Shown piece by piece: positions 42,978 through 53,400 of a DNA stretch of 64,000 nt. Numbering within the stretch: position 1 is the first letter of the stretch; every line of letters begins with the position of its first letter. Below the pieces are notes generated by a model. The model did no database searches. It worked only from the letters and a program-made list of their open reading frames with translations, and was not told the DNA's origin. The stretch covers positions 100,421 to 164,420 of the forward strand of contig RXJH01000013.1 of assembly GCA_003987725.1 (NCBI GenBank). Direction: 5' to 3'. The stretch is from Hyphomicrobium sp. GTDB lineage: Bacteria; Pseudomonadota; Alphaproteobacteria; Rhizobiales; Hyphomicrobiaceae. Made by a program: the position numbers and the translations under genes.

Positions 42978-43901
42978 ATGAGCATTCAAAGTGAAGTTGG
43001 CCAAGCCGACCTGACGCTGGAGCCCAGCGTTGGCGATTTCATCCAGCTGATGAAACCGCGGGTAATGACGCTTGTCGTCTTCACGGCGCTCGCTGCGATG
43101 CTGGTAGCGCCGGGTTCGATCAATCCAATTCTCGGCTTCATCGCCATCGTCTCCATCGCCATCGGAGCGGGCGCCTCGGGCGCCCTCAATATGTGGTATG
43201 ACGCCGACATCGATGCGCGCATGGCGCGCACGGCCGCTCGTCCCTTGCCGCGTGGCCGCGTCACGGGTGACGAAGCGCTGAGCTTCGGCGGCGTCTTGAG
43301 TGTTGGTTCTGTCCTGACGCTTGGCGTGTTGGTCAACTGGACCGCCGGTGCGCTGCTGGCCGTTACGATCGGCTTCTATCTGTTCGTCTACACGATGTGG
43401 CTGAAGCGGCGGACGCCCTACAACATCGTTATTGGCGGCGCGGCAGGCGCGTTCCCGCCAATGGTCGGCTGGGCCGCCGTCACGGGCAGCATCAGCCTTG
43501 ATAGCATCCTGCTGTTCCTCATCATCTTCATGTGGACGCCCCCGCACTTCTGGGCGCTCGCACTCTACCGTTGCCGCGATTACGAGCGCGTCGGCGTGCC
43601 GATGCTGCCGGTCGTTGCCGGTCTCCCCGAGACGCGGAAGCAGATCCTTCTCTACTCGATCATCCTCGTACCGCTGGCCGTCGTGCCGTACTTCACCGGT
43701 CTTGGCGGGATTGCCTATCTCGTCTCGTCGGTTGTCCTTGGCGCGGTCTTCCTCGGACTCGCGGTTCGCGTTTACTTCACGACGGAAGGCCGCGAAGCCG
43801 ATACCGCGGCACGCCGGCTTTTCTGGTTTTCGATCCTATATTTGTACGTGCTGTTTGCCGTTCTTTTCAGTGAAGCGATATTCCATCGGTTTTTTGCGTG
43901 A
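42978..43901 (+). CDS. ctaB: Protoheme IX farnesyltransferase (heme O synthase)
   Basis: 307 residues from the ATG giving [13 protein letters not shown] UbiA-family membrane prenyltransferase with about nine helices; the aspartate motif [20 protein letters not shown] binds prenyl diphosphate. Attaches farnesyl to heme B to make heme O, the precursor of heme A for CoxA. Weak ribosome site; next gene starts 8 bases after its stop. Confidence 0.94.
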   Translation: MSIQSEVGQADLTLEPSVGDFIQLMKPRVMTLVVFTALAAMLVAPGSINPILGFIAIVSIAIGAGASGALNMWYDADIDARMARTAARPLPRGRVTGDEALSFGGVLSVGSVLTLGVLVNWTAGALLAVTIGFYLFVYTMWLKRRTPYNIVIGGAAGAFPPMVGWAAVTGSISLDSILLFLIIFMWTPPHFWALALYRCRDYERVGVPMLPVVAGLPETRKQILLYSIILVPLAVVPYFTGLGGIAYLVSSVVLGAVFLGLAVRVYFTTEGREADTAARRLFWFSILYLYVLFAVLFSEAIFHRFFA

Positions 43902-43908
43902 GGCTGTT

Positions 43909-44073
43909 TTGACCAACGATCCCAAATTCCCCCAACGTCTCGATCCGGCCGCGGAGAAAATTCGCCGGCGCCGTTCGATCGCGATCGCGTTGACGCTCGG
44001 CTTTATGGTTTTGGCCTTTTACGTCGCGACCTTCGTCCATCTCGGCGGCAACGTCGCCAAAGGAGTGATGTAG
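43909..44073 (+). CDS. Small CoxF-like membrane protein
   Basis: 54 residues from a TTG with GAGG five bases before: TNDPKFPQRLDPAAEKIRRR, then one helix (SIAIALTLGFMVLAFYVAT) and a short tail. Small single-span proteins between ctaB and ctaG are conserved in alphaproteobacterial cox operons (sometimes called CoxF). It may aid oxidase assembly. Confidence 0.75.
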   Translation: MTNDPKFPQRLDPAAEKIRRRRSIAIALTLGFMVLAFYVATFVHLGGNVAKGVM

Positions 44074-44076
44074 GGC

Positions 44077-44691
44077 ATGGAGAGAGACCAGACCGTGCAG
44101 CAGGATGACGGCACCGCCGACAAGACCGCCCGCCAAAACCGGCGGGTTGTGTTCGGCTGCCTTGCCGCCCTCGCGGTTATGGGTGGGATAACCGCTGCCT
44201 CGCCGACGCTCTACACCATGTTCTGCAAGGCCACCGGTTATGGCGGCACGACGCAGCGCGCGGACAGCAATACCGCAAAGGTGCTCGACCGCACGCTAAC
44301 GGTCCGCTTCGATTCCAACGTTGCTCCCGGCCTTCCGTGGACCTTCGAGCCCGACGTCACGAAGATGGACGTCAAGATCGGCGAGACCGCGCTGGCCTTC
44401 TTTCGCGCCACGAACAATTCCGACAAGCCGGTGAAGGGTCAGGCGATATTCAACGTCGCGCCCGAAGCGTTCGGCTCCTACTTCAACAAGATCGAATGCT
44501 TCTGCTTCAAGGAGCAGACGCTGCAGCCGCACCAGACTGTTGAGATGCCGGTGACCTTCTTTCTAGACCCGAAGCTGGTCGAAGACAGCTCCACCGCGTT
44601 ACAGCCAGAGGTGACGCTGTCCTATTCTTTCTTCCCCGCCGAGCCAAAGGCAGCCGAGGTTGCGCCTCCGCAGCCGAAGAAGGGGGGCTGA
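44077..44691 (+). CDS. ctaG: Cytochrome oxidase copper chaperone CtaG (Cox11)
   Basis: A 204-residue protein starting 3 bases after the preceding stop. One N-terminal helix (VVFGCLAALAVMGGITAAS), then the periplasmic Ig-like Cox11 domain: FDSNVAPGLPWTFEP, GQAIFNVAPEAFGSYFNKI and the copper-binding CFCF motif. Delivers copper to CuB of CoxA. A Pro/Lys tail ends it. Confidence 0.94.
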   Translation: MERDQTVQQDDGTADKTARQNRRVVFGCLAALAVMGGITAASPTLYTMFCKATGYGGTTQRADSNTAKVLDRTLTVRFDSNVAPGLPWTFEPDVTKMDVKIGETALAFFRATNNSDKPVKGQAIFNVAPEAFGSYFNKIECFCFKEQTLQPHQTVEMPVTFFLDPKLVEDSSTALQPEVTLSYSFFPAEPKAAEVAPPQPKKGG

Positions 44692-44815
44692 AACGAGTGC
44701 AGACTGACGAAAACAAGAAAGAAAATCTGCGAACGAGACGGGACGTTGAAACCGCCTCGTCGAAATTTCTATCCAAGCAAGAACGGGCCAGAGCCTGAAG
44801 GGGACGGAGACGGAA

Positions 44816-45754
44816 ATGGCTGATACCCACGCAAAGCATCATGATTATCATCTGGTAAACCCGAGCCCTTGGCCGGTTCTGGCCTCCATCTCAGCGCTCG
44901 TCATGGCGATCGGCGCCATCGCATGGATGCGCACGCACGTCGACGGCGAGGGTGTCCTCGGCGTCAAGGGACCGTGGCTCTTTGCGATCGGCGGCGCCGC
45001 TGTTCTCGCCTCCGCATGGGCATGGTGGATCGACGTTATTCGTGAGGCCAATCAGGGCTTCCAGACGCCGGTCGTTCAGCTTCACCTGCGCTACGGCATG
45101 ATCCTGTTCATCGCCTCGGAAGTGATGTTCTTCGTTGCTTGGTTCTGGGCCTATTTCGATAGCGCGCTCTTCCCGGCTGGCGTCCACGAACTCATGAACA
45201 ATCCTGGGCATCTCGTCGGACTTGTCGCACGTGACGAGCTTTATGGTGGCCACTGGCCGCCGGCAGCGGTCGATCCGACAGCTGCGACCGTTCCGGGCTT
45301 CTTCAAGCACACGTTCAATCCCTGGGGCCTGCCGCTCGTCAACACGCTCATTCTGTTGACCTCGGGCTGCACGGTGACCTGGGCGCACCACGCGCTTCTG
45401 AAGAACGATCGCCGTGGACTGGTCATCGGCCTGATCCTGACGGTTCTCCTCGGCATGACCTTCACGGTTTGCCAGGCCATCGAATACGGCCACGCCGCCT
45501 TCAGCTTCCCAGGCCATAGCTATGGTTCGACGTTCTTCATGGCGACCGGCTTCCACGGCGCGCACGTGATCATCGGCACGATCTTCCTGTTCGTCTGCTT
45601 GATCCGCTCCCTGCGCGGCGCATTCACTCCGCAACAGCATTTCGGCTTCGAGGCGGCTGCCTGGTACTGGCACTTCGTCGACGTCGTCTGGCTGTTCCTG
45701 TTCGCCTGCATCTACGTGTGGGGCGCAGGCCCGATCACAGCCGGAGCCGAATAA
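44816..45754 (+). CDS. coxC: Cytochrome c oxidase subunit III
   Basis: A 312-residue seven-helix subunit: N-terminal HDYHLVNPSPWPVLAS, RYGMILFIASEVMFFVAWFW with the conserved Glu, TVTWAHHALL, SFPGHSYGSTFFMATGFHG with the conserved GFHG motif, and WYWHFVDVVWLFLF. Stabilises the CoxA core and its proton supply. Preceded by a GGGGACGGAGACGG purine-rich leader. Confidence 0.95.
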   Translation: MADTHAKHHDYHLVNPSPWPVLASISALVMAIGAIAWMRTHVDGEGVLGVKGPWLFAIGGAAVLASAWAWWIDVIREANQGFQTPVVQLHLRYGMILFIASEVMFFVAWFWAYFDSALFPAGVHELMNNPGHLVGLVARDELYGGHWPPAAVDPTAATVPGFFKHTFNPWGLPLVNTLILLTSGCTVTWAHHALLKNDRRGLVIGLILTVLLGMTFTVCQAIEYGHAAFSFPGHSYGSTFFMATGFHGAHVIIGTIFLFVCLIRSLRGAFTPQQHFGFEAAAWYWHFVDVVWLFLFACIYVWGAGPITAGAE

Positions 45755-45904
45755 GGCGCTCCGCTAGAAGCCAACGGAACTTTGCAGGAGGCGGCCGAAA
45801 AGCCGCCTCTTGTGTTTAAGGCGCGGCACTATTCAGAGTTGCGCCGCGCGTCCCGCCGGGCCAGGTTCGGCCCGCAAATTGAGCCCTCAGGAATCGAGAT
45901 TGCT

Positions 45905-46279
45905 GTGGTCCAAGCCGCCAGACCCATTTCGCCGCTCGCAACCGCGCTGACGTGCCGGTGTCCGCAGTGCGGCCGGGGCAAGCTCTTCATCAATCTCTTG
46001 AACCTGCGTGATCGCTGCGACGGTTGCGGGCTGGATTACAAATTCATCGACACGGGCGATGGTCCGGCTGTGTTCGCAATCTTCATCCTCGGGTTTCTTT
46101 GCGTCGGCGGTGCGCTTGTCGCCGAATTCAAGTTCGGCGTGCCGTGGTGGATGCACGTACTGCTCTGGGGTATCCTCACTCCGCTCATCGCGGTTTTTCT
46201 CCTGCGCTTTCTCAAGGCGGGATTGATCGCACTGCAATTTAAAAACAAGGCCGAGGAAGGCCGTCTCGCCAAGGAGTGA
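45905..46279 (+). CDS. DUF983 family zinc-ribbon-like membrane protein
   Basis: About 124 residues from a GTG (VVQAARPISPLATAL); the frame is open to a TTG at 45782, which would add 41 residues. Two Cys pairs (CRCPQCGRG, RCDGCGLDY) precede two helices and the NKAEEGRL end, the classic DUF983 plan. Always near cox genes in Rhizobiales; thought to help oxidase biogenesis, not proven. Confidence 0.82.
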   Translation: MVQAARPISPLATALTCRCPQCGRGKLFINLLNLRDRCDGCGLDYKFIDTGDGPAVFAIFILGFLCVGGALVAEFKFGVPWWMHVLLWGILTPLIAVFLLRFLKAGLIALQFKNKAEEGRLAKE

Positions 46280-46281
46280 CT

Positions 46282-47076
46282 ATGTTCGCGCGCTGGCGCG
46301 CCGCAGGTCTGGTCGTCCCTACCATTCTGACGCTGATCACGCTGCCGATCCTTATTGGGCTCGGCAACTGGCAGTGGCATCGGATGGCATGGAAGGAGTC
46401 GTTGATCTCGAAGATCGACGAGCGGCGAACGGCCGATCCTGTCTCGTATCCGGCGGTGCTCGCGGAATACGTCAGGTCCGGCGACGTCGAATACAGGCAT
46501 ATGCGCGTCACCGGCACGTTCGATTATGGCCGCGAACGCCATGTCTATGCGCCGACCACCGCTTCGCAGGGCTGGCATGTCTACACGCTGCTCATTCCAG
46601 AAGGCGGCCTGCCGCCCATTTTCGTCAATCGCGGGTGGGTACCCGACCAGTTGAAGGACCCGTCGAAGCGTGCAGACGGCCAAGTGACGGGCCCGGTGAC
46701 GATCACCGGACTGGTGCGCCTCGGCCATCCCAAGCCCTGGTTTGCCCCCGACAATGACTACGCGGGAAACCGTTGGTACTGGCCCGACCTCGACGCCATG
46801 CAGTGGGGGCCGCAAGGCCCACCGACGCCCCTGCAGTTCAATGCCGAAAAGAGCCAAGCTTACGCGCCCTTCTCGCTCGACGCCGACGCACTGCCCGAAA
46901 CACCGGGCGGCTGGCCAAAGGGTGGCACGACGGAAATCAACATCCCGAACAACCATCTCCAGTACGTCGTTACGTGGTATGGGCTGGCAGCGACGCTCAT
47001 TGTCGTTTTCGCAATCTTTGCTCGGCAGCGACTTGAGAGCGTCAACGGCAAAAAGCTACAACCAAAGGAAGAATGA
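46282..47076 (+). CDS. surf1: Surf1 assembly protein
   Basis: 264 residues from the ATG with AAGGAG five bases before (a GTG two codons earlier is less likely). Two terminal helices (PTILTLITLPILIGLGNWQW and YGLAATLIVVFAIFA) bracket a periplasmic domain with GNWQWHRMAWKE, VNRGWVP and NNHLQYVVTWYGLA, the Surf1/Shy1 signatures. Helps insert heme A into CoxA. Confidence 0.93.
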   Translation: MFARWRAAGLVVPTILTLITLPILIGLGNWQWHRMAWKESLISKIDERRTADPVSYPAVLAEYVRSGDVEYRHMRVTGTFDYGRERHVYAPTTASQGWHVYTLLIPEGGLPPIFVNRGWVPDQLKDPSKRADGQVTGPVTITGLVRLGHPKPWFAPDNDYAGNRWYWPDLDAMQWGPQGPPTPLQFNAEKSQAYAPFSLDADALPETPGGWPKGGTTEINIPNNHLQYVVTWYGLAATLIVVFAIFARQRLESVNGKKLQPKEE

Positions 47077-47160
47077 TTCGAACCGGCTTGGCCGGGCTCG
47101 GTTGTTCGCTGGCGCGGGTCCAATTAGGCTCGCCGGCAGGATCAGGCAAAGAGAATAGAT

Positions 47161-48555
47161 TTGAAATACATCTCAACGCGCGGGGAAGCCGAAAAGCTCG
47201 GGTTCGAGGACATCCTTCTCGCTGGTCTCGCGCGAGACGGCGGCCTCTACCTTCCCGAGAGCTGGCCGGTCCTCACGCCCGATACCATAGCCTCCTTCCC
47301 AAAGAAGTCGTTCGCGGAAATTGCCGTCGATGTCATCAGCCCGTTCACCGGTAATGACATCACGCGCGCTGAACTCGGGCGCATGGCCGAGGAAGCCTAC
47401 GCGACGTTCAACAGCGCCGAGGTCACGCCGCTTCACGCATTGAAGCCGGGCCTGACGATCCTCGAACTCTTTCACGGGCCGACGTTGGCGTTCAAGGACG
47501 TCGCGATGCAACTGCTCGCGCGGCTGATGGATCACGTGCTCGCCAAGCGCGGCGCGCGGGCAACCATTGTCGGCGCGACGTCCGGCGACACGGGCGGCGC
47601 TGCCATCGAGGCGTTCAGGTCGTCGAAGCGCGTCGATGTCGTCATTCTCTTTCCCGAAGGCCGCGTTTCCGATGTGCAGCGGCGCATGATGACGACGCCG
47701 AAGGAAAAGAACGTCCACGCCATCGCCGTCAACGGCACGTTCGACGACTGCCAGGCGCTGGTCAAAGGCATGTTCAACGACCACGCGTTCCGCGACCGGG
47801 TCGAACTGTCGGGTGTCAACTCGATCAATTGGGCGCGCATCGTCGCGCAAGTCACCTATTACTTCTACGCCGCGTCGCGGTTGACGGGCGCGAAAGGCCC
47901 GCTGACCTTCGCGGTGCCGACCGGGAATTTCGGCGATATTTTCGCTGGCTACGTCGCCAAACGGATGGGCCTGCCCGTCGACAAGCTGATTATCGCGTCG
48001 AACGAAAACGACATCCTCCCGCGTGCCGTCGAAACCGGCGTCTACGCGATGCGAGGCGTCGTCCCGACCACGTCGCCATCGATGGATATCCAGGTGTCTT
48101 CGAACTTCGAACGCTATCTGTTCGAGGCGTCGGGCCGCGACTCTGCCCTCGTTCGAAGCCTCATGAATTCGCTCACCGCCAATGGCCGCTTCGAGCTCGG
48201 CAGCCTGTGGCCGGCGCTGAAAGCCGACTTCGCCGCCGTCTCGGCCTCCGAAGCCGACGTCGCGCGCTGCATTCGCACGACTGCCACCGAAACCGGATAT
48301 GTGGTGGACCCGCATACCGCCTGCGCTCTCGTTGCGGCCGAACGGGTGCCCCACGGCGAAATCGTCGTTTTGTCGACGGCCCACCCAGCCAAATTTCCGG
48401 ACGCCATCGAAGCGATCACGGGCAAGACCCCGGCGCTGCCGCGAGGATTTGAACACCTGATGACCGACGCCGAACGGTTCGAGGTCCTGCCGAACGATTT
48501 GCGCGCGATCCAAGACTTCGTCCTGCATCACAGCCGCGTCGCATCGGGGGTGTAG
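47161..48555 (+). CDS. thrC: Threonine synthase
   Basis: A 464-residue PLP enzyme from a TTG start (KYISTRGEAEKLGFEDIL). ELFHGPTLAFKDVAMQ contains the PLP-binding Lys; GATSGDTGGAAIEAF and PTGNFGDIFAGY hold the phosphate. Converts O-phosphohomoserine to threonine; homoserine kinase thrB is 8 kb away in the window. Overlaps or abuts the M16 peptidase start. Confidence 0.95.
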   Translation: MKYISTRGEAEKLGFEDILLAGLARDGGLYLPESWPVLTPDTIASFPKKSFAEIAVDVISPFTGNDITRAELGRMAEEAYATFNSAEVTPLHALKPGLTILELFHGPTLAFKDVAMQLLARLMDHVLAKRGARATIVGATSGDTGGAAIEAFRSSKRVDVVILFPEGRVSDVQRRMMTTPKEKNVHAIAVNGTFDDCQALVKGMFNDHAFRDRVELSGVNSINWARIVAQVTYYFYAASRLTGAKGPLTFAVPTGNFGDIFAGYVAKRMGLPVDKLIIASNENDILPRAVETGVYAMRGVVPTTSPSMDIQVSSNFERYLFEASGRDSALVRSLMNSLTANGRFELGSLWPALKADFAAVSASEADVARCIRTTATETGYVVDPHTACALVAAERVPHGEIVVLSTAHPAKFPDAIEAITGKTPALPRGFEHLMTDAERFEVLPNDLRAIQDFVLHHSRVASGV

Positions 48556-48557
48556 TG

Positions 48558-49859
48558 ATGGCCACCGAACTCACCACGCTTCCGGGTGGTCTCCGCATCG
48601 TTACCCATCGAATGCCGTCCCTCGAGACTGTCTCGCTCGGTGTCTGGGTCGCCGTCGGTGCGCGCCACGAACGCGAGGATCAGCACGGCCTCGCCCATTT
48701 TCTCGAGCACATGGCCTTCAAGGGCACGAAAACGCGCTCCGCCCGCCAGATCGCCGACGAGATCGAAAGCGTGGGCGGCGACCTCAACGCATCGACCGGG
48801 CTCGATACGACCGCCTATTTCGCCCGCGTTTTGAAGGGCGACGAGCCCGTCGCGCTGGAACTCATCGCCGATATTCTGCTGAATTCAAAGTTTGCGACCG
48901 ACGACCTCGACCGCGAACGCGTCGTCATCCAGCAGGAAATTGCTGCCTCTGACGATAACCCCGACGATATGGCCTTCGACCTGATGCAGGGCGTCGCGTT
49001 TCCGGGCCAATCGATCGGCAGGCCGATTCTCGGTACGAAGGCAAGCGTCGGCCGATTTACCGCGGCCGATCTGAGATCGTACCTCGATGAGCACTACATC
49101 CCTGACTCGATTGTGGTTTCGGCTGCCGGCGCAGTCCAGCACAAAGACATCGTTCGCCACGTTGAGGCCCTATTCGGGGGGCTCACTCAGAGGACTCGGG
49201 GGCTCGACAGCGCTGCGCAATATCGGGGCGGCTTCGCAGCGTCGAGCAAGCCCTTCGAGCAGAGTCACGTTCTGATCGGTTTGCCATCGCCTTCGTATCT
49301 GGACCCGGCGTTCTACACGGCGCAGGTGTTCTCGGGATTGTTCGGCGGGGGAATGTCGTCACGGTTGTTTCAGGAGATCAGAGAGGATCGAGGCCTTTGC
49401 TACTCGATCGACTCTTCGATTTGGGGACTGAGGGATACCGGAATGCTGTCCGTGCACGCAGCGACTGGACCTGAGATGGTCGGCGAACTCGCCGACGTCG
49501 TGGTCCAGCAACTCGAAGAGATCGCGGAGACCGGCCCGACGGACGCCGAGCTGCAGCGTTCGAAGGCACAGCTCAAGGCAGGTTTGCTGATGGCGCTCGA
49601 AAGTTCGGCCGTCAATGCCGAACAGATGGCGCGCCAGCTGCTTGCCCAGGGACGTCTCATTCCCGTCGCGGAACTGATCCAGGAAGTCGATGCCGTCGAT
49701 CGCGATCGCATCAAGGCTTTCGCACAAACCCTGACGGAAGAGGCTCCCTCCGTCGCGGTCATTGGCTCGGGCCGGAAATCCAACGGCCAGGCTTCTCGTA
49801 TCGCGGGAAGGTTCACGCCGCGTGGCACGCGGGTGCCCGCCGCCGAAGGAACGAGGTGA
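48558..49859 (+). CDS. M16 family zinc metallopeptidase
   Basis: A 433-residue processing-protease-like M16 enzyme. The inverted zinc motif HFLEHMAFKGT (H-x-x-E-H) and the distal ligand Glu in ELIADILLNSKF-type context are in the N-terminal half; a second domain (HVLIGLPSPSYLDPAFY, GGGMSSRLFQEIRE) completes the clamshell. An alphaproteobacterial ancestor of mitochondrial MPP. Start chosen just after the thrC stop; an overlapping GTG (48555) is possible. Cytoplasmic; substrate unknown. Confidence 0.92.
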   Translation: MATELTTLPGGLRIVTHRMPSLETVSLGVWVAVGARHEREDQHGLAHFLEHMAFKGTKTRSARQIADEIESVGGDLNASTGLDTTAYFARVLKGDEPVALELIADILLNSKFATDDLDRERVVIQQEIAASDDNPDDMAFDLMQGVAFPGQSIGRPILGTKASVGRFTAADLRSYLDEHYIPDSIVVSAAGAVQHKDIVRHVEALFGGLTQRTRGLDSAAQYRGGFAASSKPFEQSHVLIGLPSPSYLDPAFYTAQVFSGLFGGGMSSRLFQEIREDRGLCYSIDSSIWGLRDTGMLSVHAATGPEMVGELADVVVQQLEEIAETGPTDAELQRSKAQLKAGLLMALESSAVNAEQMARQLLAQGRLIPVAELIQEVDAVDRDRIKAFAQTLTEEAPSVAVIGSGRKSNGQASRIAGRFTPRGTRVPAAEGTR

Positions 49860-49865
49860 GACAGA

Positions 49866-50474
49866 GTGGCTTTTCTGCGGTCCATCCGCCCCGATGAAGA
49901 TTTCGAGACTGTCCAGGGCTCGACGCTGACGCTGCGCCAGCCCGTGGCCGCGGATTACGCCGAATGGGCGGAACTCAGGGCCGCCAGCCGGGCCCACCTC
50001 ACCCCCTGGGAGCCGACCTGGGCGCAGGACGATCTGTCCCGCACCATGTTTCGCCGCCGCCTGCGCGCCTACGCCAAGGACGTGCACAACGATGTCTCGT
50101 ATCCGTATTTCATCTTCGAGAATGCGACAGGCGCTTTGATCGGCGGCATTACGCTCTCGAACGTCCGGCGCGGGTCCGCGCAGACGGCATCGCTCGGTTA
50201 CTGGATGGGTGCGAACTACGCAGGCCGGGGCCACATGCGCGCGGCGGTCGGCATGATCCTGCCGATGGCCTTCAATGCGCTGCGGCTGCATCGCATCGAA
50301 GCCGCGATCATGCTCTCCAACTTTGCCTCGATGCGTGTTCTCGAATTCACCGGTTTTCAGCGTGAGGGGCTTGCAGCCTCCTACCTCAAGATCAACGGCC
50401 GGTGGGAAGATCATTTGCTTTATGCGCGGCTCGCTGACGGGCCGGCTCCCGGCGGATCGGAGCGGGGGCGCTGA
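49866..50474 (+). CDS. RimJ/RimL-type GNAT acetyltransferase
   Basis: A 202-residue protein with GTG start. TLTLRQPVAADYAEWAEL begins the GNAT fold; LGYWMGANYAGRGHMRAAV is the acetyl-CoA loop and RIEAAIMLSNFASMRVLEF the RimJ-like helix. Likely N-acetylates a ribosomal or other protein N-terminus; substrate unknown. Its TGA overlaps the ATG of the next gene. Confidence 0.88.
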   Translation: MAFLRSIRPDEDFETVQGSTLTLRQPVAADYAEWAELRAASRAHLTPWEPTWAQDDLSRTMFRRRLRAYAKDVHNDVSYPYFIFENATGALIGGITLSNVRRGSAQTASLGYWMGANYAGRGHMRAAVGMILPMAFNALRLHRIEAAIMLSNFASMRVLEFTGFQREGLAASYLKINGRWEDHLLYARLADGPAPGGSERGR

Positions 50475-53400
50475 TGGGAGCAGGGGGGATGAACCGGGGG
50501 AGATACGCCAGAGCCTGTCTGTCCGCGCTGGGCATGCTGGTGTTGTGCCTGGTGGCGCTTTCCGGACGAGCCGAAGCCCTGACGCCGATCCCCGTACAAG
50601 GCGATCAGGATCGCCTCGAGATCACCACGCTCGGCGAAGCCTACGAAGGCCGCGGCGATAGTCTTCAGGTCGAGACCGCTGCCGGCGCCGACGGCGTCTC
50701 CGGCCGCATGACGGTCCGGGCCTCGGTGCCGGGCACCAGTCCGAACTGGATGGTGTTCGCGCTAACCAACAAGACCGATAAATCGCTCGAACGGCTGCTC
50801 ACCGCCGACCGCTATACGATCGTCGGCTCGGGCACAGTTTGGCCAGACCTCGATGCGCGCCGCATCGAAAGCGTTACACCGTCGGTCGGCTTCGTCCCTG
50901 AGCGCATCAAGAGCGACAAGGCCGACGTCTTCCGCATCACGTTGGAACCGGGCCAGACGATTACCTACGTCGCCGAGCTCGCCGGCGAGCGCTACGCGCG
51001 CATGTATCTTTGGCAGCCGATCGATTACGAAATCAAAAGCCGTGACCGCCAGCTCTTCAACGGCGCGATGCTCGGCCTGACCGGCCTGCTCGCGATCTTT
51101 CTGACGGCGATTTTCGCAGCCAATCACAAACTGATTTTCCCGGCCGCCGCGCTCGTCGCCTGGACGGTGCTGACCTACCTCTGCGTCGATTTCGGTTTCT
51201 TCCACAAGCTGTTCAACCTGCGGCCCGAGGATAACGCCGTCTATCGTGCGGCGGGCGAAGCCGCGATGGCGTCGAGTTTCGTCATCTTCCTCACGACGTT
51301 CCTGCGCCTCGCGCTATGGCACGGCCTCGTTCGGATGATGATCGGCGTCTGGATGGTGGCGCAGCTGACGCTCATCGCCGTCGCAGTCATCGACCCGCGT
51401 CTCGCCGCGACGTTCGCGCGACTCTCCTTCCTGGCCATCGGTGGTGTCGGCGGCCTGTTCACGGTTTTCCTGGCCATGAAAGGCCAGGATCGCGCGCTCT
51501 CGCTCGTGCCGACGTGGCTGCTCTTCCTCGTCTGGATCTTCGCGACGGGAATGACTCTAAGCGGCCGGATGTCGGGCGACGTCGTCGTCGCAAGCCTTGT
51601 TGCAGGCCTCGTTCTCGTCGTCATCCTCATGGGCTTCACGGTAACGCAGTTCGCGTTCCGCTCAGCTGATACCTCGTACGCAGGCGCTCCGTCGGAACTG
51701 CAGGCACGATCGCTGGCCCTTGCCGCATCCGGATCGACCGTTTGGGAATGGAACATCCGCCGCGACGAAATCAAGGTCGGTCCCGAAGTCGAGGTCGCGC
51801 TGTCCTTGATGCCGGGCGAGCTATCGGCCAAGGTCGAGGAATTCCTGAAGCACGTCCATCCGACCGACAAGGAACGCTTCCGCGTCACGCTGATGTCGGC
51901 TCAGGAACGCTCCGGCATCAGGATCAAGAGCGATTTCCGCCTGCGCCATGCCGACAACACCTGGCGCTGGTTCGAGCTCGAGGCGGCGAGTGTGCCGAAC
52001 TCCGACGGCCGCACGTTGCGGTGTGTCGGCCTGTTGCGTGACGTTTCCGACACCAAGCGCGCGCATGAGCGGTTGTTGCACGACGCCGTCCATTGCAGCC
52101 TGACCGGCCTTCCGAACCGCGAGCTGTTTCTCGATCGCCTGAAGGCGGTCATGGTTCGCGCCAAGACCGACAACACCGTGAAGCCCGCGGTGATCTACAT
52201 CGATCTCGACAAATTCAAGAGTGCGAACGCGTCCTTGGGGCTCGTGCGCGGCGATAGCCTGCTGTTGACCGTTGCGCGCCGCCTGCAGCGCCATCTCGGA
52301 CCGCAAGATACGGTCGCGCGTGTCGGTGGCGATCAGTTCGCTCTGCTGTTCACCGGCGAGCGTGAAGCCCGCAATCTTCCGGCGCTCGCCGAACGCGTTC
52401 GCCGCTCGCTCCGCGCGCCAATACCGCTCGCGAACCAGGAAGTCGTGCTGACCGGATCGATGGGCATTGCCCTTTGGGACGGAACGCAGGGTGCCGACGG
52501 CGATCTGCTGAAGGACGCACAGCTCGCAATGTACCGCGCGAAGCAGGCGGGCTCGGATCGAATTGAGGTCTTCGAGCCCGGAATGCGCCGTGACCGTCTG
52601 CTCGACAATGAGGTCGAAGGCGATCTCGCGCGCGCTCTCGAAAAGGGTCAGCTAAGAGTCCTTTATCAGCCGGTCGTCTACCTGCCGACGAAGGAGCTGG
52701 CGGGCTTCGAAGCGCAACTCCGCTGGGAGCATCCGAAGCTTGGGCTGGTAAACCCGCTCGCAGTCATCGCAGACAGTGAAGATACCGAGCTTCTGATCAA
52801 GCTCACGTCGCATCTCCTGCTGCGCGCAGCGAAGGATGTTGCGCGCTGGGTATTGGAGCTGCCGCGTTCCGAGCGGCCACTGTTCGTGACCGTGAATGTC
52901 TCCGGTCGCCAACTCTTCCGGCCCGAGTCGGTGCAGGAAATCCGCCACGTTCTCGGCCGCAACATCGCACCCGTCGGAACGATGCGGCTCGAGATCTCCG
53001 AAAGTCTGCTCATGGATAATCCCGAGCAGGCTGTCGAGGTGCTGAAGCTTTTGAGCGGTTCGGGCGTCGAGCTGACGCTGGACGACTTCGGTACAGGCTT
53101 CTCCTCGCTCGCCTATCTGCACCGCTTTCCGTTCGACACGATCAAGATCTCAGGCGAGCTTATCCGCGGCGGCGGCACGGGCGAAGGCGCGGCGATCGTC
53201 CGCTCGATGGTCGCGTTGGCGCACGAGCTTTCGAAGACGATTGCCTCCGAAGGCGTCGAGCGCGCCGACGAAGCGGCATTCCTGCGTTCGATCGGCTGTG
53301 AATATGCGCAAGGCTATCATTTCGGCGAGCCGATCCCGGACCGTGCCGTCTCGCAGCTTTTGAAAATGGTTCGCCGCTCCGAGCGAAAGATGCAGCCGCG

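Noticed and set aside
47173-48531. Minus-strand open frame of 452 codons opposite thrC
   Set aside because: GC-rich antisense of a certain gene; composition dominated by Arg, Asp and Gly.
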